DNA from: Dipylidium caninum
Taxonomy: Eukaryota; Platyhelminthes; Cestoda; Cyclophyllidea; Dipylidiidae
Assembly (NCBI GenBank): GCA_017562135.1
Contig: QEYB01001597.1
Coordinates: 62,001-126,000 of the forward strand
Direction of reading: 5' to 3'
Length of the DNA: 64,000 nt
Under the pieces are notes generated by a model. That model was not told the DNA's origin. It saw only the letters and a program-made list of their open reading frames with translations, and did not search any database. A program made the translations under genes and the position numbers. Of the stretch, positions 1 to 13,103 are shown in pieces. Numbering within the stretch: the first letter of the stretch is position 1; each line of letters opens with the position of its first letter.

Positions 1-201
1 GTTTGCGGCTTCACGAGGTATCCTCCATTCGTGGTGAATTCACCGCCTTATCTGGATCATGTCACCGTGTCACATGAGCGCGGGATCCGGCAGGCTTACA
101 ACCCCCCAACCACCGTGACTTCATACGCCACAGCATTGATTGACTTCCAATCGAATTCGACCATTCGAACGTGACATTCGACCTCGACCTGACGAGCAGG
201 A

Positions 202-211
202 GTATATGAAG
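202..211 (+). promoter_or_regulatory. TATA-like box of unit copy A
   Basis: GTATATGAAG lies in a context (a run of GACCTCGACCTGAC-like sequence just before, GACGGCGGCTGGCAG just after) that recurs in copies B, C, D and their mirror copies. Position and conservation suggest a pol II TATA box for a unit transcript. Transcription itself is not shown by the sequence. Confidence 0.3.
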
Positions 212-1066
212 ACGGCGGCTGGCAGGTGTGTTGTGAGTAGGCCAGAGGCCAGATGGAATGGAGTGCCGTGGTCATCGCCGTTGTACTTCGAAGGTGTTGG
301 CCTCGATGTGAAGGCGGCTGAGGCGGTGTTGATGTATGAATGTCTATTCCTCGATTTCGTTCAGCGAAGCTCTGCTCTTCTCTTCTACCAAGTACTGTGA
401 AAGCGAGGTGGAGTTGAAATCTGTGATCCTTATCACGATGAATATTTTGGAGGAATGTGCGACCAGTAGTTGGAGTGTAACTTTGCCTTGGAATACCGTG
501 GGCGAAGTATGCGGACGTAGAATTTGAGAGGCAGGGAGCAGGTGAAATGGGCTAGTGGAAGAACGTTTACGAGCAAGTTGGGCATCAGCACGCAATGAGC
601 GAATGTGGGGCCACATCTGAAGCGTACAGAATTGGGTCCGTCCACGTCTCCTCCATCGTTCTTCCTTCACCTCTCTTATCCCCCACCGCATCGTACCGCA
701 CCGCACCTCGACTCACAGTCTCTTTCCTTCATCCTCCTCTCTTCTCCTCTACTCACACATTTCACAGCATTTGAATTTCCTACATCAACAGCGGCCGAAA
801 AAAAAACACCCCTGGTCACGAGTGACGGATCTCACTCATCTCCCTTCCATCGCGCGCCCTTGACATCCCTTCGGCTAAACCGCAGCGGAACTCGAAACTT
901 GGCGACGACCAGTCACTCTAGGAGAAAGCAGAAAATGAAAGACAGGTGTCTCGAGTTGGTGGGTTTCCTTATCCTGGAGAGACAGCTATATTTGGGTAAG
1001 TAGAGATTTCGTTTAATGTTGTCGAAGTGGAGAGTGATGTGGGTGAGGGAATGTGGCACTCGATTG

Positions 1067-1096
1067 CAAGACTTGACCACCACCGTTCAGTCTTTG
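1067..1096 (+). other. Hairpin 1, copy A (degraded)
   Basis: Degraded version of the AAGACTGAC / GTCAGTCTT stem-loop found in all preserved units. The two arms still share the AAGACT/AGTCTT base, but the inner part has shifted by one base on each side. It lies about 70 nt after a GGTAAGT site, as in the intact copies. Confidence 0.4.
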
Positions 1097-2420
1097 AAGT
1101 CGGGGCCCACATTCACCCAACTCGAGGACGCCTATTGCGAGAGAGTTGATTTGCCTTTTGCGGCTTGCTTACTTAGCAATGTACGCGTACTAGACGACGG
1201 AGACGTAAAACATCTATTGGAAGAAAATGTGTGGAACCCGAACAATGTTTATTCAACGGGACATTTCGTTGAAGTATTGAATACCAAACATTAAGGCAGC
1301 AAACGCCCATTGAAAAAATGAAGATGATGGAAGTGAATATGAAAGGAAAAGACGCCAATTAAATTTTTAAGTGTAAAGAAATGCGGATGCTTGTGCACGT
1401 GAGTTAATGTTTTCGACGAAGCGCATAAGATGGGTGGCCGTGCTGAACTCTATGACCGTGGCCTGACGAGCGAGAGTGTATAAAGACCGCATCCGGCAGC
1501 GTGAGAGCTCGCCAGAGACCAGACGGAAGAAGCGTTGTCTTCGAAGGCGTTGACTTGGCTTTTCTTTCGGGACTGCAAAGCGAAGTGAAGAACAAATGAA
1601 TTAATTGTGAGGTGGGCGGGACCTCCGCTGTGCCTTGTTGTCCGTTTACCCACGAGTAGGTCTCATTAGACTATAGCGATGTCTGTCGAGTTCAACGACT
1701 TTTCTCCTACCGGCATGTTGCAACAGTAGGAAGGCGTGGATCAATGCGAATGGAAGAAGGCCGATGCCGGTGACCGCGTATGCGGCATGAATTAAGGGCT
1801 GAAGCCCCGCCTTTTGTTCACAGCGCAATTGGGAGTTGTGGTGGGACCTCGTTCGCAGACAATTCCAAACAGCCTCGGCTTACCCAGCACTTCTGGCATT
1901 TCAATCTGCCCCACCAGCCCCACATCGTCTCCCACGTTCTCCAATTAGTAAAAGTCTCAGTGAGTTTTCACGTTTCGTCATAACTTTGGACGTGAACGTT
2001 TGCCTGGGCTCTAGCTGGTGGGTCGTGAACGTGTCATTCTGCTTCGAGTTTCACGCCTACTAACAGTGGAAGGTGGCGCGAGTCATCCTCTCGCAGAGAA
2101 AGATATTGACTAAGGAACAAAAGATTGTGCAGCAGATACTCTGTTTGTAGCAGTGAATAGGAAAAGCGAAGGGACCAAACAGTTTTGGGATGGAAATGCA
2201 AAATGATTTTGGAAGTGAGCATGAACTGGAAGGACGACTGTTGAAGGACGCCAGGTTAGTGCCTTGGACGAAGTGCAAAAGATGGGTGGACGCGGGGCGT
2301 CATTCCACGACCGACGGACGTGCGTTGGTTGTGGTATGAACGCACCATATCCTCACATCTCAAACGACTGCGGCATTGCCACGCTTTCTCTTCCAAGCCA
2401 CCCCACACCTTTCCTTACGG

Positions 2421-5400
2421 ACGGCTCTAACTCCGTCCACCGACTCTCTTCTCCCAGCCTACACCTCCTTATTTCCCTCGTCTTGCGACTTCCAAATCTC
2501 TTCCATCTTCAATCTTGGTAAGTAGCGAAGTGGAATCACAAGCTATCTCGAAGTTTGGCGCTTGCCCGCGTCACTCAGCAGCCTCGTCGCCGTCTGTGCA
2601 TTTGGCCGCCTCGGAGGCAGCGTCGCGGTCAGCGAGACGTGCTTCTTCTGCTGGCGACACAATTGTGGGCCGTAGGCGCACAAGGCGAGGATGAATGGGC
2701 AGGAAGGCGGAGGATGACGGAAGCAAGCAACAGCTAGCGGTGCGCCGTGGCTCCCAGCGCCCCCGTGATGCCTTCAGTCGACAATCCCAATCGAGGTCGT
2801 TTCATTTGGAAATCCGCGATTGTACGCGATGAGGTATTTGAGGCAGATGCCTCTTCTCCCGGGGTAGCGTCAGAGACTTTTGGCGTGGTCGAATAGGCGA
2901 CTCTGGCACCGTCCTCCTACCTCGTCACTGCTCTCAAATTGCACTTTCCCACCACCACAAATCCACTGACGAGCGTGTGTCCTTCTCCCAAATTCACCCA
3001 TATCGCAAAATTTTGTCACAAGTCGGTTTCATGCTCTCGAACCGGCTAATTACTCTAGACATTCAGCGGTTTCCTGTCATGGTGTCTAGCGCACAAAGAA
3101 AATCGGGTACTCACCTCTTCTCCTTAATCTTTGTGGCCTGCGCGGGGAGGAAGTCAGGTTTCATAGTGTTCACACCTGACTGAACCTCCCATGTGATATT
3201 TTTACAGCCAACGCCACTACATGAACGATTTCGGTTCCTGTCAATCTCGGTGGGTCCTACCAAAGCGTCCCCAGTGGTTGCGCTGGACTGGCATGTGAGA
3301 CCCCTCAGAGCTCCCCATGCAGATTGTCCTCCTCATTGCACCCTTTAATAATTCGTTAATGACTTTTTTTCTGTCAGACCAATGGATGTAGCGATGGGCT
3401 GCTGAAAGAGGAGCAAAATTGAAGACCGAGCCAATCGGAGTGCATGCCCAGAGACCTTCAATCTAAATGAGTTCTGTGGACAACGGTGTCAGATTTGGGA
3501 GATTACAGTAGGCGAAATGCGAGTTGAAGAACTTTTGCGAGTGTCAGTTTAAGCATCAGCACTGCGTGAGATGCACATGGGGAGTGAATGTGATGGATGA
3601 TCTCAGTGGTACGCAGGCTTCACAAACTCACTTTCCTTCATGGCACCCAACCTTGCATTCCATTCTCTTCTGTCGCTTCCTACCACCAAACGCCATCGGA
3701 TCCGGCAGAGGCTCAAATCTGCCCGCCTCTCGAAATCTCGTCGCACTTACTTGTGTAGAGCGACAGAGCCCCCACTTGCCTCCTCTCGCGCTCTCCATCC
3801 TCATTTCTGTTGCCTTCCTACTTGGTCACTGACGGCGAGTAGATTGCAACGTCGATGGAAGAGGAAGGGGAACTCGGGCGGCAAGCGTGGTGTCTCGCAC
3901 CACTCAATCGCATTCGCCTCACTTCCCACAGCTCTCCGAATTACCTGCTTCCTCATCGGCCCATCAAATACTCTCCTGGGTTTCAGAGATGACGGTGAGG
4001 CGGTCCGCTTTACGTAGGAGGCTCGTCTTAAAGCGTCCTGAACTTCAGGTTCTACTTAGTGCGGAATTCATTTGCCCACAGCAGTCGTCAAACAGATCAT
4101 GGTGAATGATCCTAAGAGTGGACCTGCAAAAACTCCACTGATCAACTCTGTTCGACGCGTATTCGGGGCGAGGGGGGGGATCATCCCTTGGAAGAGAGGC
4201 GATGTGGGAGGGAATACCTCTTTCGAGGAGGTGAACAAGACTGTAGATAAGCTAACCTGCAATTGGGGAAGATTTCGGTACATAAGTGAATAGGCCTTGA
4301 AGAATCTGCCAATAATTTGGAAGGCTAGCATAAAAGATGGTGTAGACCCGGAGTGCTCTTAGCAATGAAAGAGTGATTAGGATTTAAAATAGATTTTGTC
4401 ACGCCGGCACTTGGTTAGAGAGCCGATGAACACAAGCAAAGCGACCAATGGCGGTGAAATGAACGGAAAGGACAACTGCAGAAGGCGCATTAAGTCGGTG
4501 GACGTGGGGAATATTTCACAACCATCGGCAGCGCCCCTCCGTGACCGGCCTTTTCAAAGCCAGGTCGACTGCTCCAATGCAAATCTGAATTGATACCCTC
4601 GTGCCTCCTGTTAGTGTGCACAGCATTGGGGAGTGAAAGGCTCTTCGCTCCGCCGAGCTCTGTATTTATCCTTGATGTAGGCGAAATGGCGGACGGGTTC
4701 CGCCCTCCTCCTCCTCCCGAGTGGTTTCACATCAAATTAGCCAAGTCAGGTTTGATGGCGCTGGCAACATGAATGCTCGACAGCTCTTCGTCGTGGTACG
4801 TAACAAAAATCTGCGCCGCGAGTACAAGTAGGCAGAATTCTCCATGAATACAAACCTACGTGAGCGACTTACACATAAAAGACGAAAAGTCCGCCTGTGG
4901 ATGAAGAAAATACTCCCATCCAAACGTGGCAAGTGGAGGCAGACGAATGCGGCTGTTCAACTCTGAGCGAGGAAGCATTCTTTCGCACTCCATTGACACG
5001 GCGGTCCAAACTCCACAAGTTTTCCTCCTTCTCCATCCTAAATGACATTTTTTTCACGCTCGCACCGGTTACATTGCAATGACGGAACCAACCACCGACA
5101 CTATTTGGCACAGACGTGGAGACCACTGTGTCAGGCGTCCTCAGCTCCTCGTCCTCGCCCGACCCAGCCCGTCGCCCGCCGAGCCTTCGCGATCCTGCTT
5201 GGCGCGGACTGGGACCACGCCATGGGACCTGAGCTCTTCACGCCTTGACGAAATCCACCTCTCTCCGAGGCCTTGGAGTTCTAATGCATACGCTGCAGTC
5301 ATTGGATCACTTTCAAATCCTCTTTTGGCATTCTCCTCTTCCCTGAGTGAGTGTCCGTTCTAGCACATCTGTGTGCAATTTTAGCTTTCTCCTCCTTCAA

Positions 5401-6640
5401 CGGCTCTGTAGAGCAAAATGCAGAGGGAATGAATGAAGCAAGGTGGACGCCATTTGGTGTAACGTGATGGGAGGGGAATTTCAAAGGGAGTTGAGAGAGT
5501 TGACAGGAGTGTCGGAGTGGGCGCAACGAGTCGTGGTGCAAAGTGACTGCTCTTCCGCATAGTTAATCCTCTCACAGGCAAGACTACGAATGAAGAAAAC
5601 GCAGAAATAGAGAAGACGAATGGAATGCCCTGAGTGGGTGAAATGGGGTCTTCGAATAGTCGCCGATGCAGAGGAGACGAAAAGACGCATCGGCAGTAGC
5701 AACTATGACGGCTAAATAATGGCCCCCCTCAACCCGGCCAATTCTCCCTCGTTACTCATCGGCCTTGCCTGCTGTCCCTTTCCCTGTCCGCCGAAAGTGA
5801 GGTGTCGGTTGCCGCATTATTCCGCAGCCCAGTGTGACTGCCGCCTGCAAAGGAGTGGAGAAAACATAGTGAATGGTCGCACATCACGCCTTCTGCTACC
5901 GAGTCGTGCGAACGACGTTGAGGGAAAAAAGGGAGGAGGAAGGTGGTTCTCCATCCTCTGATTTCGTCTCGACCTCAAAAAGAATGCTTCAAAGGGCGTG
6001 CTGCATTATCGGGTGCCTCAGTAAATCTGAAGCACTGCGCAAACGCCGGGTAGCCGAGGGATGTGAAAGGGTTAGATCGCTCAGTAGCGTGGATTGTTGC
6101 CATAAATTGCCAAGTGGCGGTGACATGCAGTGCGCTCAATGGGGGACGGAGAAAAAAACTGAGCAGGAGTGTGACAGACTCCAAGGGAAGTGCTGTAAGG
6201 TCCGACTGTAGTTCTCCGATATCAGTATGAGTGCAAAGTCGTACGCCTCTGCGTAGTGTTGGAAGACCACCACGGTATTACTGTCCCACTTAGCTGAAGG
6301 GACCTAAAACTCCGAGGAGGCAGCAGGAATGTGCAATCCTCACCTTAGAAGTTCAATACCTTGAAGATATCTCACCCTTACGCAAAGATATACACTTTTA
6401 CATGCACAAAGACTGCGAAACACACGCAGTAGCACGCCCTTGCGTAGGGATGAAAGACCTTCAAGGCGTTATTACCCTCCCATTTAGATGAAGGAACCTA
6501 GACAGTCCATGGCGACAAACTTCCTCTTCACCTCAGTTAAAAAGATATTCAATTCATCGAAAGACTGTCATATCCACGCAGACATATTTTTGCAAGTACC
6601 AGGCCGGGAGGATCTTCATGAGGTAAATGATTAAATCCAG
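2421..6640. repeat. Diverged counterpart of the 22.7-24.5 kb block
   Basis: No gene is recognised here. Two stretches are clearly related, in direct orientation, to the left arm: about 4030-4190 resembles 22,730-22,890 (both carry a CAGATCATG block followed by GGACCTGCAAAA), and about 5740-5840 resembles 24,050-24,145 (both carry CCGCCGAAAGTGAGGTGTCG and GCCGCATTATTCCGCAG). The order matches, so the region looks like an older duplicate of the array with different indels. A GGTAAGT site at about 2517 resembles the unit donor sites. The open frames present are short and overlap on both strands without a family match. Confidence 0.45.
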
Positions 6641-7560
6641 TGTCAGGACGAAGGAGGAATCTGGTATGTGAAGAATACCATCCAAGAAGGCCGATGAGTT
6701 CGAGTGATCACAGTAAAATCGTTGAAATGGTGTGTAAGGTTAACGAAAGGAACGTCGGGACGGGTTCTTCTCCCAAAATCCATGCTACCGAAGCGGTGTT
6801 GGTTGCCGTGCTTTACCAGCACGGCAAGAGCGGAGTGAAACGGACGCTGGGACGGAGTAAGCGGGGGCCACAAGTTGGCTGCTCAAAAAGGCCGAAAGCT
6901 CGGCGAGCTCAGTTCAGTAGAGTTCATGCCTGGAAATAAGGAGACCTCGCCACTGGCGAGATCGAGGGAAATGCGCCGGCTTCGGGGCATCCAGACGCCT
7001 GTGTGCTCACGAGTCATCTGTGATTTCATCCTACTTGGTGATTTTTGTTCGCGATCAACGTTTTGCGTGTTATCAGGTCGACTTGCCACAGACCACTTTG
7101 GCAGCAGTGAGTCTCGTGCACTGGCCCCTGAGACTCCATTTCCCTTCTGCTCCAATCCATCCATTGCTCGCTTTGACATGCTCAAATGTTGCCGGACCGA
7201 ATTACAGAGACGGGGATGTTTCTAATCGCCCTTCTTCTCTGAAAAGACGTACGTGCTCAAAAATACAAGCGTTTATCTTGATAGTTCCAAAAGCCAAATA
7301 ATATCTCGGATGCATTGAGCAGTCGTCGAAGACTCTTAACGTCGTATTGAAGTCTTAAGGTCGCAAATAGGTTAATTGACTTCTCGGTGAAATTCTTAGG
7401 TCCCTCATGCAGCTGCTAGTTTTCTGTCCTGTCAGCTTTCACTTCGTTGGGCAGTTCAATCGCGCACCACTGACAGCGAGACAAACGAGGCCCTTCGTAA
7501 TGAGCGGGTTGTGAAGTTAATTTGGCTGTCGACTCCACAATCCCCATTTGTGGCCGTGGT
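6641..7560. repeat. Diverged block shared with 19.0-19.7 kb and 26.5-26.8 kb
   Basis: Sequence around 6940-7130 (a CATCCAG motif, then GTGCTCACGAGTCATC, then an AATTAACTTGC-like and CAGTGAGTCTCGTGCACTGGCCC stretch) recurs in direct orientation near 19,140-19,270 and, more weakly, near 26,590-26,740. Sequence at about 7300-7450 (GGATGCATT, TTGAAGTCTTAA, TCTCGG.GAA) recurs at about 19,465-19,610. No protein frame is conserved among the three. Confidence 0.45.
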
Positions 7561-10500
7561 ATCACCTAATGTGGACCAGGGGAAGGAGGTAGCAGGTTAA
7601 GGCCACTCAACAGAGTGGACTTTTGTCGGAAATGGGGCTACATCCGGCGGGTGGCAGTGCTAAATTACTTTCCACAACTACAAAATGATATTTAGCCTGA
7701 TACGGTTAGCGAACAAGTGAAGCGGCGTGGGGGATGGGATTGACAGTCGTCTGGACGGATATTGTTGCCTCTGCTTAACCGCACGTTTGGGAGCCGTGTA
7801 GCATGGAGTCTGTCAGAGGAAGAACATCCTCAAGAGCCCTCCAGCCTAGGGGTCCCCTTCGACCCAAATCCTCTACGAGCACACACGCGTGCAAAAGGGG
7901 TCTGAGGCGCAGTGCACAAAGAATGTGTGGAATAAAATGACACGGTCGCTGCACGCATTAGCAAAGGCAACGAGGGCTGGAAACTGTGCCCAGACAGGTC
8001 CAACGGAGTGAGGCATGATTTTGCTCTCCGACACTGGCATTTGTCCAACTATCCTCGGGAGTGCTCGCTTTCTTCGCCAGCGTCAGCGCCTCCTCTTCCA
8101 ATGCCCCCTCGCGGACACCATTGTTTGTGGCACGAATGAACAACCCTGTGGGAGCTACTTGCCTTTTCAGGGCAATGAGTTTACATGGAGGCGAGAAATA
8201 CTGCCATCAAACAAAGCAAATAGAGGCAGACGAATGCGCTTCTTCACCTTTGAGAGATAAAGGTTATTTTCTTACAAATATTCACGTGCTATTGAAACAC
8301 CAGCACAGCGTTATTACCAGGCGTTTCCTGCTGCATGTGTAAAAAGCAAGTGTTCATCTGTGAAGTTTATTTGCACCGACGAAAAAACCGCGAATGCAGA
8401 AAGGCAAGAAATGAAGAAGACTAAGGCAAAATGTCGAGTGGGGAAATGGGACTTTGGAGTAGCCGGTGGTTGACAGGGAGACGAGGAGATGCAAAGCCTC
8501 CTCTCGCACGGGCCAATTCTCGCAGCCACTCACCGCCCTCGCCTTCCGGTCTGCCCTGCGTGAGTGAGTATTCATTTCTAGCACAACGTGCCTAGGATCG
8601 TCTCCATCCAACTCCTCCAAACTTCGTTTTGGCAAAATTGACTATGCAGCCTAAGTGAAGTGAGAATTCGATTGCACCGTGTGTACATTTGAGTGAACAG
8701 GTTAACCGCGCCGCAGCCAGTGTAACGAATTTTAAGGTGGACGAGAGTGGGGCGCAGCAATCCGGTTGATACGTGGGAAAGGGGGTTTGGTGGTCCCGGA
8801 ACATTATTCTTTACATTAATCCACACTTCCCACATAGAACAAACAAAATCTCGCGAAGTTAGTTCGTTCATTAAGAACTTCGGATTCGTGTCTTTCTGCA
8901 GGGTGGAGGAGTTACATCCGCCTAAATTGCTCCCATATTTCCTTCTGCGAAGATTGAGATCCGCGTGTCTGGTTATATGCGCTCCAAATTCCCACCACGC
9001 CGTATGTGTTTACCGCAACTCACACCCGTTATGTACCTCGAATTTTTACTTCAACGTATTTATGAAGACAATGTCTGGTTGGTGCCTTTGCAAGCGTAAT
9101 GCTCCTCAGAAAAGGCATTTTCACCAGACTTGCGATGAATAGTTTACCTCACCCATCGCGTCCTCTGTCTTCACCGCCTTCTTCTCATTGCTATATTATA
9201 GCGCGCCGCCAAGTTCCCCATCGTATACCGCCTCGAAAGCGCCCATAGGGAATCAACCCAGCGGTCTGTTAATTGTCGGAATGCGCAGCAACTGCCAACC
9301 TGACTGTGTCATTGCATTGGCAACTGGGCGACTGCGGATCTTCTGCAGATGCATGTTACACCTTCTGTTGCGTCAAGGCTTTCAAAGTGATATGTTTATT
9401 TATTTCCACTCAACTGGACGTTTAGGAGGTAATGAGAACATGTCAACTTCTGAGACTGGAATGTGGCGATGAATCTTGGCAATGTCTCACCACTCGTTGA
9501 CAAGAGGTAATGTGTGTTTGCGAAGAGGTGAGGCATTGGGCGTATGATTGTACTTTCCACCGAACATCGCCCAAGACATGCGAGAGGGTGGAGAAGTAAG
9601 TGCCTTCCCTTCACAATTGACTGAGAATAGATGGGATGAGGCGGGGACTAGTTAACTCGGCATCGTTTGTAGTTAAGGAGAAACAATCAAACAAGTTGCC
9701 TTGAGAGATCTCAAGGTCACTTTTGCCTGCGCCAAATACGGGAATAATGGTATTGCGCCGCACCTTCTCATAGGTGTGACACTCGTCTCAGGGCGGAGAA
9801 ATAGGAGGGAGAAGAGCTAGGCGACCCTCAGCACCACAGTGGGGCAAAGAATCTAGTGAAAGTTTCTTGCTGCCTGCTGCCAAAGAACTGGGCCCATCCT
9901 CTTCACTCTTCTCATAAGGTTGTGCCCTTCAATCGGAGACTTCCGACGTGAAGATGATGGAGGACATGGCTGATTCCGCCTGGAAACATTAGAAGATTCC
10001 TCAGAAAGTGAGGATGGACGATAATCTCCTCAACTCATGACAAAAGTGTGGAGTTAATGAGTGATGCTGCCATAGCGGTACTTGGCAAGTCGTGAAACAA
10101 ATCATCTGCCAACCTCCCCTTCAACAGAGCTATTCCAGGACTACCATGTTAGACCAACACAGCACCCAGTCCACCTGACAAAGCTGTCTGAGGCAAACGA
10201 AAACAGATGTCACGAAAAGAGATGCCTTATTTGTTCAAACTATCAACTCGATCCGCCGCCTATAGCACACTGCGATAGCTCGGGACCAGTCGCTCATCTC
10301 TTCTTTCTCGGTCGAGGGGACGAGGCAACATGCGTTACGATTCTTACCTGGCGGGGTCGCAGGCCACTGAGAAATAGGGACAGAGGGGCAAAGGAAGACA
10401 GGAAGACAGGAAAACACGGGGACATACGGACGACAGTAATTACCCTCACACGTCTCTAACCACAACGACATGATTGACGTTGCATTCGACGAAGAAGAAT

Positions 10501-11564
10501 GGCATTCACGCGTCAACACAGACATCGCTTGTGCACCTTCCCGAACTTATGAATTACGTTGGTCGACGGCCATCCACCATTTCACACTCGACACAATCAA
10601 CTGGAACCAGGAATTCAAACGTGTAGACCAACATTCTCCTCCACGCGGTGACAATTTTCATGCTACGCGGGCAAGCGTTGGTCCAGTCCGCAAATTTCTC
10701 ATTCTCCCACACCAGGGTAATGCTTTTGGTGGTGAGCCGTCGCAGAGCGTGGCGTCCACCATCGCATGTCTCACCTTCCAAATGACCCACGAGAAGAGGC
10801 GGAGGAGCCGTGTTTCACCCAGAAGGGAGATGAAACATTTCTTGAGTCCTGGGCCAGATGAAAGCCTGTTCCTAATACTTCTCCATCCATTGAGGCAAGA
10901 GAAGTTCCACCAGTTAAGCATGCCCCTGAACTCGAGTTCGCGAGCAGTGATTCTGACGATGACGCTGAAGGTGTCATGAATGCAGGAGAACCGAGTAAGG
11001 GAGAATGGTGGATGAATTTTTGCCACACCCATGTCCAAGGAAGGGTGGGGTTGAGAAATCCCCTCTGTCTCTCTATCTCCACAACTACCACCAGATATGC
11101 AGTGTTAAGAAAGACCACGAGTGTTGTCTTTCAATGCCGGCAGATAAACAAATGATCCTTCGAGACGCATGATGACCGTTGGATCATGTGGAGGCAAATC
11201 ATGGATTAAGAAGTGGTGATCTTCATCTGTCTCGGGCAGGTATTACTTTGCTAGTCATGGGACCCCGGTCCTCGGAGAGCAGAGAAGAGACGATTGGGGA
11301 GAGTCGAGTTCGCGGTGGTCTGTCTCGCCTCTCCTTTTGAACTAGTGAAAGATGCTAACTACTTCGTGGTTTCTCACGGCATGCCGGACAGAACAAGGGG
11401 AAATTCTCACAAATGCCAACCGGACAGGTTCAAAATGTTGACCAGTGCGGAAAACAAAGGAACTCCGTGAAATAAGAGACACCCGTCCCAAACGTAAGCT
11501 CGTGCTATCGCAGTTGATTAACCATTTTCCAGGAAGCATAATAATGTCGAAAACGAATGTATTC
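7561..11564. other. No gene recognised
   Basis: Four kilobases without a recognisable gene, RNA or transposon. Composition resembles the repeat-rich flanks. Parts have loose similarity to other blocks of the array, but I could not align them convincingly by eye. The longest open frame here is listed separately at 10,470-10,979. Confidence 0.4.
10470..10979 (+). CDS. Unrecognised 169-codon open frame
   Basis: An ATG-started frame of 169 codons, one of the longest outside the palindrome. It opens with an acidic stretch (DEEEW) and has no motif, signal peptide or membrane segment that I recognise. Two overlapping open frames lie on the opposite strand, which lowers the odds that this one is real. 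A nearby S/E/D-rich stretch in another frame (about 10,950) could be part of a decayed transposase N-terminus, but nothing confirms it. Most likely a chance open frame. Confidence 0.1.
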   Translation: MIDVAFDEEEWHSRVNTDIACAPSRTYELRWSTAIHHFTLDTINWNQEFKRVDQHSPPRGDNFHATRASVGPVRKFLILPHQGNAFGGEPSQSVASTIACLTFQMTHEKRRRSRVSPRREMKHFLSPGPDESLFLILLHPLRQEKFHQLSMPLNSSSRAVILTMTLKVS

Positions 11565-12095
11565 CTCAGTATGCCCGTTCACGTAGACATTTAAATTTGA
11601 CAAAATTGGCACGACCAACGAACTTGTCCTCGGGAGAATGGCAATTATTTGTCCTACGAAAAGCCTATAAATAATCGCGTTTATATCAAAGGTAACCGAC
11701 ATTGAGATTTTTTTATATAATCAGAGATTTATGACAATATAAAGCAGATGGGGTTCACATCCTGAGAGTAGTTTGCCATCAGGTTGCCATGGTTGGGGTG
11801 TAGGGACATTTTCAACGGGGAAATCAAAGCAATTTATTAACCAAAAAACAACGAGTGCAACACCAAACAAGGTTAAATATCCCCACGCCTCAGCCACGGC
11901 AAACTGATGCCAAACCACTCGAAAGATATGCATCCACTCTGCTTTATATTATCTTAAACCTGTGGTCAAATGAACAAATCTCAAGGTCTCAACTTGTTCG
12001 ACGTGAGTTTGGCTTTGAACTTCGGGCGAATAGTTGTAGGCCATTCGTACTACGAACAAGTGCCATTCTTTTCACAAACAGTATAAACTGCTCGA
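11565..12095. repeat. Fold-back (inverted-repeat) element
   Basis: Two inverted arms of about 230 bp, roughly 70-75 percent alike by eye, flank a short AT-rich centre. The left arm runs from about 11,570 to 11,800 and the right from about 11,873 to 12,090. Matching pieces read outward include TGCTTTATATTAT/TTGTC, the GGCAAACTGATG / GGCAACCTGATG pair, AAATCTCAA and ACAAGTGCCA. The element is AT-richer than its surroundings. Read outward from the centre, both arms encode a similar short string (PTPQPxQxDxK...LLYIxxNL). This could be a remnant of a fold-back or MITE-like transposon. Confidence 0.5.
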
Positions 12096-13103
12096 CCCCA
12101 ACTATCCTTGGACTTCGGGGTGACGCGAATTCTTCCACCATTCTCCCTTACTCGGTTCTCCTGCACTCATGACGCCCTCGGGTTATCATCAGCATTACTG
12201 CTCGCGAACCCGAGAATTCAGGTGATTGCTTTACTGATGTGGTGGTTGAGTCTGGTGGGTACCTGCTGCTCCCTAATGCCATTTTGATGTGATTTTGTCA
12301 ACAAAACGCCTTCCTTCGCTAAAAACAGCATTGCAACCATGCAAATACTTAGGGGGAATTGGTGCCCGCCTCCCTCCGCTCCCCTCGGTGGTTATGCGAG
12401 GCGCTGAGAGTGATGCCTCGATGAGTTGAGACCTGCCCTGCCTCAGAGCGTGTGCGTCCGTGTTTACTTCAACACTTGACATTTGTCTCAATCGCCATGA
12501 CATCTCAGTGAGATGAGGAATGATGCCATTCCAATCAGATGTTTTTAGCCACTTCATCTCATCAAGTGGAGCCGAGCCCCACTGTTTGTACTAGCATGAA
12601 GCGCTTTTTTCTTCTTCCTAGCACTGGGAGGTGGCGCTTCTTGGAATGTACATTTGACGAGAGCTCGACAGTGCTTCTGTTAGGCAACACTACGTGTGGC
12701 GACTGATTTCAGACGAGATGGAGCCCACGATTACCAGCACTCTAGGAATATGGCATCTCTCCCCACGCTCCACTTCGTGACGCTCAGTGGTGCTGGCACA
12801 TCGGTGATGCACCGCATGCACACGCCCACTTTCCCTCTCCATGAGGCAACATTTTGCTTTCAAATGGCTGCTCTCGTCTTCATTTGCTCCTCATTAGGCC
12901 AAAAAATTAGTCTGTCATTGCACGCACCCTCCCACGTACATGAAGCCACAGGCGCGGAAATGGGGAGGTGCGTGGATAAGATGCACCGCTCAGCAGCCTT
13001 TCCCTGTGTCCCAACTTCCTATTGACTTCGCTGCATCTCTTCTTCATCAGCTCTATACCACCTGAATAACTGCATGACAAGATTATACGGCGAGTGGGCG
13101 AAG
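12096..13103. other. No gene recognised
   Basis: Unique-looking sequence between the fold-back element and the outer border of the palindrome arm. I see no gene, RNA or repeat that I can support. Confidence 0.4.

Larger units (their letters stand above)
1..2420 (+). repeat. Repeat-unit copy A (diverged, 5'-truncated by window edge)
   Basis: This is the most diverged left-side copy of the repeat unit seen at 14.4 and 20.9 kb. It shares the opening GTCACCGTGTC block at about 61, the TATA-like GTATATGAAG box at about 202, a GGTAAGT site at about 995, the hairpin 1 region at 1067-1096, and the closing block with GATGGGTGGACGCGGGGCG near 2280 followed by CACCATATCCTC near 2345. Hairpin 2 has been lost: the expected place near 596-660 no longer pairs. 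Copy A carries extra sequence at about 1.15-2.0 kb that copies B and C lack. No reading frame is conserved with the other copies, so I treat it as non-coding. Confidence 0.6.
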
